Positions 24,898 through 33,082 of a stretch of 42,225 nt of DNA are shown piece by piece. The DNA is from Planctomycetota bacterium (GTDB lineage Bacteria > Planctomycetota > UBA1135 > GCA-002686595), in the NCBI GenBank assembly GCA_021413885.1, contig JAIOPM010000030.1:1-42225 (forward strand), read 5' to 3'. Below the pieces are notes generated by a model. That model saw only the letters and a program-made list of their open reading frames with translations. It ran no database searches and had not been told where the DNA came from. The stretch's first letter is position 1, and every line of letters begins with the position of its first letter. The position numbers and the translations under genes are program-made.

Positions 24898-25991
24898 CTC
24901 GCCGCTCTCTCTTCGCATCGTTCGCGCTGTTCGTCGGCCTCGCCGTGATCGCCGTCGGGCTCGTGGGTTGGAAACGCGGGGAACTCGCCGCGAGCCAGGC
25001 CGCCGCGGCCTCGATGCCCGAGCCGATGGAGGCGGTCACGACCGCGACGGCGACGGCGCACACGTTCGTGCGCTCGACGACGTCGATCGGCACCGTGCGC
25101 GCGCTCAGGTCGGTGACGTTGCGGAACGAGCTCGAAGGCACCGTGCGCGAGGCGCACCTCGAGCCGGGTTCGATCGTCGAGCAGGGGACGTTGCTCGTCG
25201 CGCTCGACGTCGCCGTCGAACAGGCGGAACTCGCGGCGCAAGAAGCGCAAGCGAAGCTCGCCGAGACGTTGCTCGGTCGCGTGCAGCGCGCGCTCGACAA
25301 CAAGGGCGCGTCCGAGATCGACGTCGACCGCGCGAAGGCCGAACGCGACGTCGCGCAGGCGAACGTCGCCCGCACTCGCGCCGTGATCGAACGCAAGACG
25401 ATTCACGCGCCGTTCCGCGCGCGCATCGGCATGTCCGACGTCCACGAAGGGCAATACCTCGAGGGCGGGACCGAGCTCACGACGCTGCAAGGCCTCGACG
25501 CGGCGATGCACGTCGACTTCGCGGTCAACCAGACCGTCGCGGCCGGCTTGCGCGAAGGGGGCGAGGTCGAGCTCTCCGTCGCCGGCTCGCCGAACCGCAA
25601 GGCGACGATCGTCGCGATCGATTCACGCGTCGAGGAAGCGACGCGCAACTCGTGGATCCGCGCGCGGTTCGACGGCACGGAAGAGCGGCTGTCGCCCGGC
25701 GCTTCGGTGCGCGTGATCGTGCCGATCGGCGAGCCGCGCGCGACCGTCGTGATTCCCGTCAGCGCGCTGCGCAAGGGACCCGCGGGCGACCACGTCTACG
25801 TCGTGCAGAGCGACGAACAAGGCGTGCAACGCGCGCACCTGCGGCCGGTGCACGGCGGCGCGTTGCTCGGCGACACGGTCGTGGTCGAGGACGGTCTCGC
25901 GGTCGGCGACGTGGTCGCGGCGTCGGGCTCGTTCAAGCTGCGCGAAGGCGTGCGCGTCGTCGTCGCCGAAGCCGAGGCCGCGCACCAATGA
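24894..25991 (+). CDS. RND efflux periplasmic adaptor (membrane fusion protein)
   Basis: 365 residues, start GTG 24894 after AAGGAGG (24878-24884). One N-terminal transmembrane or uncleaved signal segment (about 7-26) is followed by the MFP core: barrel/lipoyl half-motif VRALRSVTLRNELEGTVREAHLEPGSIVEQGTLL (about 69-102), a helical hairpin (about 105-165), second lipoyl half TIHAPFRARIGMSDVHEGQYLEGGTELTTL, then beta-barrel and membrane-proximal domains with the AVVIPVSAL-like strand. It links the inner-membrane pump to the outer-membrane factor. Its stop overlaps the pump start by ATGA. Regulated from operator O2. Substrate unknown; short hairpin compared with AcrA. Confidence 0.92.
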   Translation: MTRRSLFASFALFVGLAVIAVGLVGWKRGELAASQAAAASMPEPMEAVTTATATAHTFVRSTTSIGTVRALRSVTLRNELEGTVREAHLEPGSIVEQGTLLVALDVAVEQAELAAQEAQAKLAETLLGRVQRALDNKGASEIDVDRAKAERDVAQANVARTRAVIERKTIHAPFRARIGMSDVHEGQYLEGGTELTTLQGLDAAMHVDFAVNQTVAAGLREGGEVELSVAGSPNRKATIVAIDSRVEEATRNSWIRARFDGTEERLSPGASVRVIVPIGEPRATVVIPVSALRKGPAGDHVYVVQSDEQGVQRAHLRPVHGGALLGDTVVVEDGLAVGDVVAASGSFKLREGVRVVVAEAEAAHQ

Positions 25992-28900
25992 GCTCCGCGG
26001 ATCCGCGCTCGAAGGAGCGCTCCTTCACCGACATCTTCATCCGTCACCCGGTGCTCGCCATCGTGGCGAACTTGGTGCTCGTGCTGGTCGGGTGGCGCGC
26101 GCTCGTTGCGCTCCCGGTGCAGCAGTTCCCGAAGATCGAGAGCTCCTCGGTCCTGATCACGACCGTGTACACCGGCGCGAGCGCCGAAACCGTGCGCGGC
26201 TTCCTGACGACTCCGATCGAGCGCGTGGTCTCCGCCATCAGCGGCGTCGACACGATCGAATCGACCAGTCGCGCGGGCGTCAGCATCGTGACGGTGCGCC
26301 TCAAGCTCAACCACTCGAGCACCGCCGCGCTCGCCGAAGTCACCGCGCGTCTGCAGCAAGTGCGCGCCGAGTTGCCGTCCGAGGCCCAGCCTCCGGTCGT
26401 CGAAGTCCAGCGCGCCGACCGACCGTACGCGTCGTTCTACTTGAGCTTCTCGTCGGACGAACGCGACGTGCCCGGCCTGACCGATTGGCTCGCGCGTTCG
26501 TTGCAACCGCAGCTCGCGACGCTCGAAGGCGTGCAGCGCGTCGGCATCGAAGGCGGTCGTCCGATCGCGATGCGCGTGTGGATGGAACCGGACAAGCTCG
26601 CGGCGCTCGGTCTCTCGCCCGGCGACGTCAGCGCGGCGTTGCAACGCAACAACTACCTCGCGGCGGTCGGCCAGACCAAAGGCAACCTCGTGCAGGTCAA
26701 CCTGCTCGCCAACACCGACCTGCGGACGGTGAAGGAGTTCGAGGACCTGATCGTCACCGATCGCGGCGGAGCGGTCGTGCGTTTGTCGGACGTCGCGAAG
26801 GTCGAGCTCGGCGCGGAAGAAGCCGACTTGGCCGCGAAGTTCAGCGGCCGCGAGGCGGTCTACCTCTCGGTGTGGCCGCTGATCGGCGTCAACGAGATCG
26901 AGGTCGCGCACAAGCTGCGCGCGGAGATGGAGCGTCTGCGTCCGACGTTGCCCGCCGACATCGACATGCGGCTCGCGTACGACGCGACGACGTTCATGGA
27001 GAACGCGCTGACCGAGATCACCAAGACGCTGATCGAGACGATCCTGATCGTCGGCGTCGTCGTCTTCCTGTTCCTCGGGTCGATCCGCACGGCGCTCGTG
27101 CCGCTGGTCGCGATGCCGGTGTCGCTGGTCGGCGCGGCGATCGTGATGTGGGCGGCGGGCTTCAGCCTCAACCTGCTGACGATCCTCGCAATCGTGCTCT
27201 CGGTCGGTCTCGTCGTCGACGACGCGATCGTCGTCGTCGAGAACGTCGAACGTCACATGCGTCTCGGCAAGACGCGGCTCCAAGCGGCGCTGGTCGGCGC
27301 GCGCGAGCTCGTCGGCCCGATCATCGCGATGACGATCACGCTCGCCGCGGTGTACACGCCGATCGGTTTCCAAGGCGGCTTGACCGGTTCGTTGTTCCTC
27401 GAGTTCGCGATCACGCTCGCCGCCGCTGTCGTCGTGTCGGGCATCGTCGCGGTGACGCTGTCGCCGATGATGAGCTCGCGCTTCGTCCACCCCGGCGGCA
27501 AGGAAGGTCGCCTGACGAAGTTCGTCAACCGCGCGTTCGACGTCGTGCGTCGCGCGTACGCGCGCGCCCTCGAAGTCGCGCTCGAGATGCGTTGGGCGAT
27601 CGTCGTCGCGTCGCTCGTCGTGATGGCGGCGGCGTGGCCGCTCTACGTGTTCTCGAAGAGCGAGCTCGCTCCTGTCGAGGACCAAGGCCACATCAGCATG
27701 TTCCTCGACGCTTCGCCGGACTCGACGCTCGAAGCGGTCGACGCGCAGGCGCAGAAGGTGATCAAGACGATCACCAGCTTCCCCGAAGCGAAGTTCATGT
27801 GGTCGTTGACCGCGAGCTGGGGCGGCTTCGGCGGGATGGTCACGAAGGACTGGCGCGAACGGACGCGCTCGACGGAGCAGATGTACGGCGAAGTCTTCGG
27901 CGCCGTATCGCAGGTCCCGGGCCTGCGCGTGTTCCCGCGGCTCGATCCGCCGTTGCCGAACGCCGGCCAGTACGACGTCGAGCTCGTGTTGCAGAGCAAC
28001 GCGCCGCTCGAGGAGATGCAGTCGGTCGTCGGCGCGGTCGTCGGCGCCGGTTGGCAGAGCGGCAAGTTCCTGTACGTCGACACCGACCTGAAGATCGACC
28101 GTCCCGAAGCGCGCGTCGTGATCGATCGCGATCAGATCGCCGACGTCGGCCTCGACCTCGCGAGCGTCGGGCGCGAGCTCGGCACATTGCTCGGCGGCGG
28201 GTACGTCAATCGCTTCAACTACTTCGACCGCAGCTACAAGGTGATCCCTCAGCTCGCCGTCGCGGATCGCGCGACCGTCGGTCCGTTGCTCGACCTGAAG
28301 ATCAAGACGCCGTCCGGCGTGTTGGTGCCGGTGTCGACGTTCACGCGGATCGAGAGCAGCACCGCGCCGCGCACGCTCAATCGCTTCCAACAGCGTAACG
28401 CCGTGCGCGTGTTCGGCGGCGTGCAGCCCGGGGTGACCAAGGCCGAAGGCCTGAAGATCCTCGAGCAAGCCGCGATCGCCGTCGGCGGACCGGACGTGAC
28501 GCTCGACTACGCCGGTGAGTCGCGGCAGATCCGCCACGAGGGCTCGGCGTTGATCGTGACGCTCGGCTTCGCGCTGGTGCTGATCTACTTGGTGCTCGCG
28601 GCGCAGTTCAGGAGCTTCCGCGATCCCTTGATCGTGCTCCTCGGTTCGGTGCCGCTCGCGATCTCGGGCGCGCTGGTGTTCAGCTTCCTCGGGCTCACGA
28701 CGATCAACATCTACTCGCAGGTCGGACTGATCACGCTGGTCGGCCTGATCGCGAAGAACGGCATCCTGATCGTCGAGTTCGCGAACACGCTGCAGGAGCG
28801 CGGCGTCGCGAAGGCGCTGGCGATCCGCGAAGCGGCGCAGACGCGCTTGCGGCCGGTGTTGATGACGTCGGCGGCGACCGTGCTCGGTCACTTCCCGTTG

Positions 28901-29131
28901 GTGCTCGTCACCGGTCCGGGCGCGGAAGCGCGCAACTCGATCGGCACCGTGCTCGTCGCCGGCATGATCGTCGGCACGGTCTTCACGTTGTTCGTCGTGC
29001 CGGTCTTCTACTCGCTGATCGCGGCGCAACACGTGCCGCATGCCGAGGACGATGAGGAAGAAGTCGTGCTCGAACGACCCGCGACCTCCGCCGTCAATGC
29101 GTCGCGCGAACCCGCGATGGGAGTGGTCTGA
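25988..29131 (+). CDS. RND efflux pump, inner-membrane transporter (HAE1/AcrB-like)
   Basis: 1047 residues, the usual RND length, with a helix near 20-40, two large periplasmic loops and eleven further membrane helices. Proton-relay residues are present: the Asp pair in LSVGLVVDDAIVVVENVERHM (TM4) and Lys in LVGLIAKNGILIVEFAN (TM10). The first loop starts PVQQFPKIESSSVLITTVYTGASAETV, typical of the HAE-1 drug-export branch and unlike the heavy-metal branch. A charged tail EDDEEEVV ends the protein. ATG 25988 overlaps the adaptor stop; the longer upstream frame runs through the adaptor gene in another frame and is not real. Likely exports hydrophobic or electrophilic compounds sensed by the TetR-family protein (inference). 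Confidence 0.95.
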   Translation: MSSADPRSKERSFTDIFIRHPVLAIVANLVLVLVGWRALVALPVQQFPKIESSSVLITTVYTGASAETVRGFLTTPIERVVSAISGVDTIESTSRAGVSIVTVRLKLNHSSTAALAEVTARLQQVRAELPSEAQPPVVEVQRADRPYASFYLSFSSDERDVPGLTDWLARSLQPQLATLEGVQRVGIEGGRPIAMRVWMEPDKLAALGLSPGDVSAALQRNNYLAAVGQTKGNLVQVNLLANTDLRTVKEFEDLIVTDRGGAVVRLSDVAKVELGAEEADLAAKFSGREAVYLSVWPLIGVNEIEVAHKLRAEMERLRPTLPADIDMRLAYDATTFMENALTEITKTLIETILIVGVVVFLFLGSIRTALVPLVAMPVSLVGAAIVMWAAGFSLNLLTILAIVLSVGLVVDDAIVVVENVERHMRLGKTRLQAALVGARELVGPIIAMTITLAAVYTPIGFQGGLTGSLFLEFAITLAAAVVVSGIVAVTLSPMMSSRFVHPGGKEGRLTKFVNRAFDVVRRAYARALEVALEMRWAIVVASLVVMAAAWPLYVFSKSELAPVEDQGHISMFLDASPDSTLEAVDAQAQKVIKTITSFPEAKFMWSLTASWGGFGGMVTKDWRERTRSTEQMYGEVFGAVSQVPGLRVFPRLDPPLPNAGQYDVELVLQSNAPLEEMQSVVGAVVGAGWQSGKFLYVDTDLKIDRPEARVVIDRDQIADVGLDLASVGRELGTLLGGGYVNRFNYFDRSYKVIPQLAVADRATVGPLLDLKIKTPSGVLVPVSTFTRIESSTAPRTLNRFQQRNAVRVFGGVQPGVTKAEGLKILEQAAIAVGGPDVTLDYAGESRQIRHEGSALIVTLGFALVLIYLVLAAQFRSFRDPLIVLLGSVPLAISGALVFSFLGLTTINIYSQVGLITLVGLIAKNGILIVEFANTLQERGVAKALAIREAAQTRLRPVLMTSAATVLGHFPLVLVTGPGAEARNSIGTVLVAGMIVGTVFTLFVVPVFYSLIAAQHVPHAEDDEEEVVLERPATSAVNASREPAMGVV

Positions 29132-30573
29132 TGCGTTTCAAGATTTCGATCGCGGCGTCGACGATGTTGCTCGCGGCGTGCGCGAGCGTCGGCGAGGACT
29201 ACCACCAACCCGAACTCGCGACGCCGCCGACGTGGCAAGCCGCCGACGGCGAGCACTTGCGCGGCGAGACGCCCGAACTCGCGGCGTGGTGGCGCAAGCT
29301 CGGCGATCCGGTGCTCGACGACTTGGTCGAGCGCGCGGCCCGCGGCAGTCTCGACCTGCGCGAGGCGTTCGCTCGCTTGCGCGAGGCGCGCGCGTTGCGC
29401 GGCGACGCCGCGGGCGAGCAGTTCCCGAAGCTCGACGCCAAGGCCGGCTTCCTGCGCCGCGGCGAGAGCAAGAACACGCCGCTCGGCAGTTTCGTCCCCG
29501 ACAACGGCGTCTACTCGGCCGGCTTCGACGCGAGTTGGGAGATCGATCTGTGGGGCCGCGTGCGCCGCTCGGTCGAAGCGGCGGACGCCGACCTCGACGC
29601 GTCGGTCGAGAACGTGCGCGACGTCGCGGTCGCGGTCACCGCGGAGACGGCGCGCAACTACGTCGAGCTGCGTGCGTTCCAATTGCGGCTCGCGATCGCG
29701 CGCGACAACGTTTCGTTGCAAGAGCAGACGCTCGCGTTGGTGCGCGGACGCTTCGACGCGGGTTTGGTCGGCGAGCGCGACGTCGCGCAGGCCGCCACCA
29801 ACGTCGAGTCGACGCGCTCGCGCGTGCCGGCGCTCGAAGTTGGGCTCGCGGCAGCGCAACATCGCCTCGCGGTGCTGGTCGGCCTGCCGCCGGGCGCGCT
29901 CGCGAACGAGCTCGGGCCCGATCGCCCGATCCCGGTGCCGCCGCTCGCGCTCGCGGTCGGCGTGCCCGCCGATCTGCTGCGTCGTCGCGCCGACGTGCGC
30001 CGCGCCGAACGCGAAGTCGCCGCCGCGCACGCGCGCATCGGCGTCGCGGAGGGCGAGCGTTTGCCGAAGTTGACGCTCGCGGGCGAGCTCGGGCTCGCCG
30101 CCGAAGACGTGTCCGACTTGAGCGACAGCAACAGCGGCGTGTTCGGGATCGGACCGTCGTTGCGTTGGTCGCTGTTCGACGGCGGGCGGCTGAAACAACG
30201 CGTCGCGGCGCAGGAAGCGCGGACCGAACAGGCGCTCGTGCGGTACGAACGCACCGTGCTCGTCGCGCTCGAAGAGGCCGAGAACTCGATGGTCGGGTTC
30301 GTGCGCGAGCAGACGCGTCGCAACTCGCTGCGCGAAGCGGCCACGCAGGCTCGACGCGCCGTCGACCTCTCGCGCACGCAGTACGGCGAAGGTCTCTCGG
30401 ACTTCCAGTCCGTGATCGACACCGAGCGCGCCGTCGCCGATCTCGAGGACCAACTCGCGATCAGCGACGCGGCGATCGCGACGCAGTTCGTCGCGCTCTA
30501 CAAGGCGCTCGGCGGCGGTTGGGAAGAGCGAGCGCTCGACGCGGAGCCCACGCGCGAAGCGGCGGGCCTTTGA
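29131..30573 (+). CDS. RND efflux outer-membrane factor, NodT/OprM-type lipoprotein
   Basis: 480 residues with a lipoprotein signal (TMLLAACASVGEDY). The two OEP repeats are clear: WWRKLGDPVLDDLVERA at about 50, SFDASWEIDLWGRVRR-like block near 132, and in the second half RRRADVRRAEREVAAAHARIGVAEGERLPKLTL, then LFDGGRLKQRVAAQEAR. This architecture forms the trimeric TolC-like exit duct of tripartite pumps. The ATG overlaps the pump's stop (TGATG), so adaptor, pump and duct are made from one message. Ends 16 bases from the convergent stop of the next gene with no visible terminator in between. Confidence 0.94.
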   Translation: MRFKISIAASTMLLAACASVGEDYHQPELATPPTWQAADGEHLRGETPELAAWWRKLGDPVLDDLVERAARGSLDLREAFARLREARALRGDAAGEQFPKLDAKAGFLRRGESKNTPLGSFVPDNGVYSAGFDASWEIDLWGRVRRSVEAADADLDASVENVRDVAVAVTAETARNYVELRAFQLRLAIARDNVSLQEQTLALVRGRFDAGLVGERDVAQAATNVESTRSRVPALEVGLAAAQHRLAVLVGLPPGALANELGPDRPIPVPPLALAVGVPADLLRRRADVRRAEREVAAAHARIGVAEGERLPKLTLAGELGLAAEDVSDLSDSNSGVFGIGPSLRWSLFDGGRLKQRVAAQEARTEQALVRYERTVLVALEEAENSMVGFVREQTRRNSLREAATQARRAVDLSRTQYGEGLSDFQSVIDTERAVADLEDQLAISDAAIATQFVALYKALGGGWEERALDAEPTREAAGL

Positions 30574-30589
30574 CGCCGCGCTCGCTCGC

Positions 30590-33040
30590 TCAACGCGTGA
30601 CCGCTTCGTCGCGCGTCGCGGACCAACGCAGCTCGGGATCGAACACGCGGAAGTAGAGGCCGAAGTCGCCGCTGCCGTTGACGACATCGAAGACCAGACG
30701 ATTCCAACCGGCGGCGACCGCGACGCGGCCGAGGTGCTCCCACGGATCGGCGCCTTTGCTCGCGGGATCGGCGTAGAGCAACGTCTCGCCGAGCCGCACG
30801 CGGCAACCGTCGTCGGTGCCGAGCGTGTACGCGATCGTGCGTTCGTCGGGCGACCACAACCAAGTCTGCGCGAACGCGCGCGCGTCGACCGAACGTTCGC
30901 TCGCCGCCGCGCCGCCGATCGCGAGCAACGACACGTAGCCGTGAGCGTTCGCTCGCCGCGGCTCCCAAGCGACCGGCGCATTCGCCTTGCCCGGCCACGA
31001 CTTGGTCGTGTCGGCATCGCGCTCGGGCCCGAGTTCCGGCGACTTGCCGGCGGGGAAGTAGCCGATCACCGACCAATCGTCGACGAAACGCTCGAACGCG
31101 AGGCCGACGAGCTCGCGCCGCACCGTGCGTCCGTCGAGGTCGTCGTGATCGACCAGGAATTCGTTCGCGAGCGTCGGCCCGTCGCCGCCCGACGCGATTC
31201 GCGCGCGCAACACCGCGAGCCCGAAGAACGAGTCGCGCAACGCATCGGCGCCGACCGCGTCGAGCACCGGCGCGTAGCTTGGGTCGTGCGCCGCTTCGGC
31301 CGCGCGCGCGGCGGCGAGGCGCACGCAGCGCTCTTGGTCCTCGAGCGCGCCGGGGATCAGCCGTCGCGCGAACGCCGGCTTCGCAACGACCAACGCGTCG
31401 AGCCACAGCGCGCGTTCCCACGGCGTCGCGCTCGAGTATTCCGCGACCAGGGCACGCTCGTCGAGGCTCTTCGCCGCCGCTTCGATCCGCGCCGCGGGCG
31501 CGGTCCACTTCCCATCGCGGTCGGCGTCGATCCAGATCGGGTTGCCGATCGCGATCGGGCGCACCGGACGATCGCTCGCGATCGCGACCGGCGCGAGATC
31601 GCCGGAGCCGTCGACCGTGACGACGACCCACGCATCCGCGCGCGGCGCGAGGTCGAGCGTCGTCTCGAACGCATGCGCGTTCGGATCGACGCGCGCACTC
31701 CAGAGCAGATCGCCGTTCAGGAAGACGCGCACGCGATCGAAGGAGATCCACGAGGCGGAACGCGCGCGGATCTCGAGCTTGGCCTTGCCCGTTCGCGGAC
31801 CGCTCGCGACCGTCTGCACGTCGGAGCCCATCTCGCGTCCCTCCACGAGCACGTCGAGGAACGGTCCGCTGGTGGTGAAGCACTTGCGCGCCCGCACCGC
31901 CGCCGCGACTTGCCGCGGATCGAGCGCGCCCGGATTCGAATCGTCGACGCCGACGTAGTTGCGCGGATAACCGGCGAAGTCGTACGTCACCGTGTGGCTG
32001 TCGGAGTTGCCGACCGCCGCGTAGCGCGCACCGCGGTTGAGCAGGTGGAACCAATCGACGAGCACCGAGTGCAGGTTCGGACCGGTGTGCTCGGTCACCT
32101 CGCCGGGCTCGTCGTAACCCCACATCGGATTCGCATTCAGGATCTCGACCGCGTCGAAGTCAGGCGACCAGTTCGGATCGCTCGAACGTCCGGTGATCGG
32201 ATCGAAGTGGACGTGGCCGAAGTAATCGATGTCGGCGTAGCGCGGGTGATTGACCTGCACGATCGGCGCGACGCTGAACGCGTTGGTCTCCGCGCGCATC
32301 GACGCGAAGAGCACGTGCGCATCGACCGGCGTCGAATCGATCGGCGCGCGCTTCGGATCGAGCGGGAACGCGTTGAAGTGGCCGATGTCGGTCGACACTT
32401 CGTCGCCGGTGATCGCGGTGATGCGTTCGCTCACGCCCAGCGCGCGCAGCGTCGGCTGGTAGTCGATGTTCTTGTTGTGATCGGTGGCGACCGCGAACTC
32501 GACGCCTTCGCCGATCAGCGAGACGATTCGCTCGTTCAGGTTCGCGTCGCCGTGGCCCGAGTGCGTGTAGGTGTGGAGGTGGAAGTCGGCGCTCGCCCAA
32601 CCGGGCGTGTCGAGCTCGTGGCGCAAACTCGGCGACCACTCGTAGTCACGGCCCGCTTCGAACACGACCGAGCGTTGCGCGAGGCTCCACTCCGGCCCGC
32701 GCGTCGCGAAGATCGTGTAGGTCCCCGCGGGTACCGTGATCGTCACGCGCGGCCCCAGCGTGTAGACGACGTTGCGGCGCACCGCGAGCACGCCGCTCGC
32801 CGGATCCTTGTCGGTGAAGAGCGCGGGTTCGTGCTTCGCGTCGTCGAGGAACGTCAAACGGCCGGGCATCGGCCGATCGTTCTCGTCACGGATCTCGAAC
32901 GTCAACTTCGCGACGTCGGCGCGCTCGCCGGCGGTCGGAACGAGCGGCACCCGCGCGTCCTGGGACGACGAACGCACGCCCAGCGCGAACAGCGCGGCGA
33001 AGCCGACCAGCAACGCGAGGGCGAGCTTCCGTGAGCGCAT
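30590..33040 (-). CDS. CehA/McbA-family PHP-type metallohydrolase, exported
   Basis: 816 residues. A Sec signal (MRSRKLALALLVGFAALFALG) is followed by a beta-sandwich (about 45-140), then a PHP-like catalytic domain (about 148-400): ADFHLHTYTHSGHGD, FAVATDHNKN, a VQVNHPRY block, and GNSDSHTVT, which supply the His/Asp metal ligands of the amidohydrolase-like PHP fold. CehA and McbA cleave carbaryl-type carbamate esters; most family members are of unknown substrate. The remaining 400 residues carry beta domains and a low-complexity helical part, ending near WSATRDEAVTR. Promoter element TAGACT lies just upstream. It faces the efflux operon tail to tail and follows the carboxypeptidase gene by 42 bases on the same strand. 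Confidence 0.85.
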   Translation of the reverse strand: MRSRKLALALLVGFAALFALGVRSSSQDARVPLVPTAGERADVAKLTFEIRDENDRPMPGRLTFLDDAKHEPALFTDKDPASGVLAVRRNVVYTLGPRVTITVPAGTYTIFATRGPEWSLAQRSVVFEAGRDYEWSPSLRHELDTPGWASADFHLHTYTHSGHGDANLNERIVSLIGEGVEFAVATDHNKNIDYQPTLRALGVSERITAITGDEVSTDIGHFNAFPLDPKRAPIDSTPVDAHVLFASMRAETNAFSVAPIVQVNHPRYADIDYFGHVHFDPITGRSSDPNWSPDFDAVEILNANPMWGYDEPGEVTEHTGPNLHSVLVDWFHLLNRGARYAAVGNSDSHTVTYDFAGYPRNYVGVDDSNPGALDPRQVAAAVRARKCFTTSGPFLDVLVEGREMGSDVQTVASGPRTGKAKLEIRARSASWISFDRVRVFLNGDLLWSARVDPNAHAFETTLDLAPRADAWVVVTVDGSGDLAPVAIASDRPVRPIAIGNPIWIDADRDGKWTAPAARIEAAAKSLDERALVAEYSSATPWERALWLDALVVAKPAFARRLIPGALEDQERCVRLAAARAAEAAHDPSYAPVLDAVGADALRDSFFGLAVLRARIASGGDGPTLANEFLVDHDDLDGRTVRRELVGLAFERFVDDWSVIGYFPAGKSPELGPERDADTTKSWPGKANAPVAWEPRRANAHGYVSLLAIGGAAASERSVDARAFAQTWLWSPDERTIAYTLGTDDGCRVRLGETLLYADPASKGADPWEHLGRVAVAAGWNRLVFDVVNGSGDFGLYFRVFDPELRWSATRDEAVTR

Positions 33041-33050
33041 GCGAACGCGG

Positions 33051-33056
33051 AGTCTA
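33051..33056 (-). promoter_or_regulatory. TAGACT -10 box, PHP metallohydrolase gene
   Basis: TTAGACT on the minus strand ends ten bases before ATG 33040, inside the 42-base gap after the carboxypeptidase gene. It would give a leader of about four bases. No -35 match. Confidence 0.4.
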
Positions 33057-33082
33057 ACCCGACGACGCGCGCGCGTCGGACG

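Noticed and set aside
25796..29041. A 1081-codon minus-strand frame opposite the RND pump
   Set aside because: Antisense shadow in GC-rich DNA; Arg/Asp/His/Glu-rich with no membrane or enzyme motifs.
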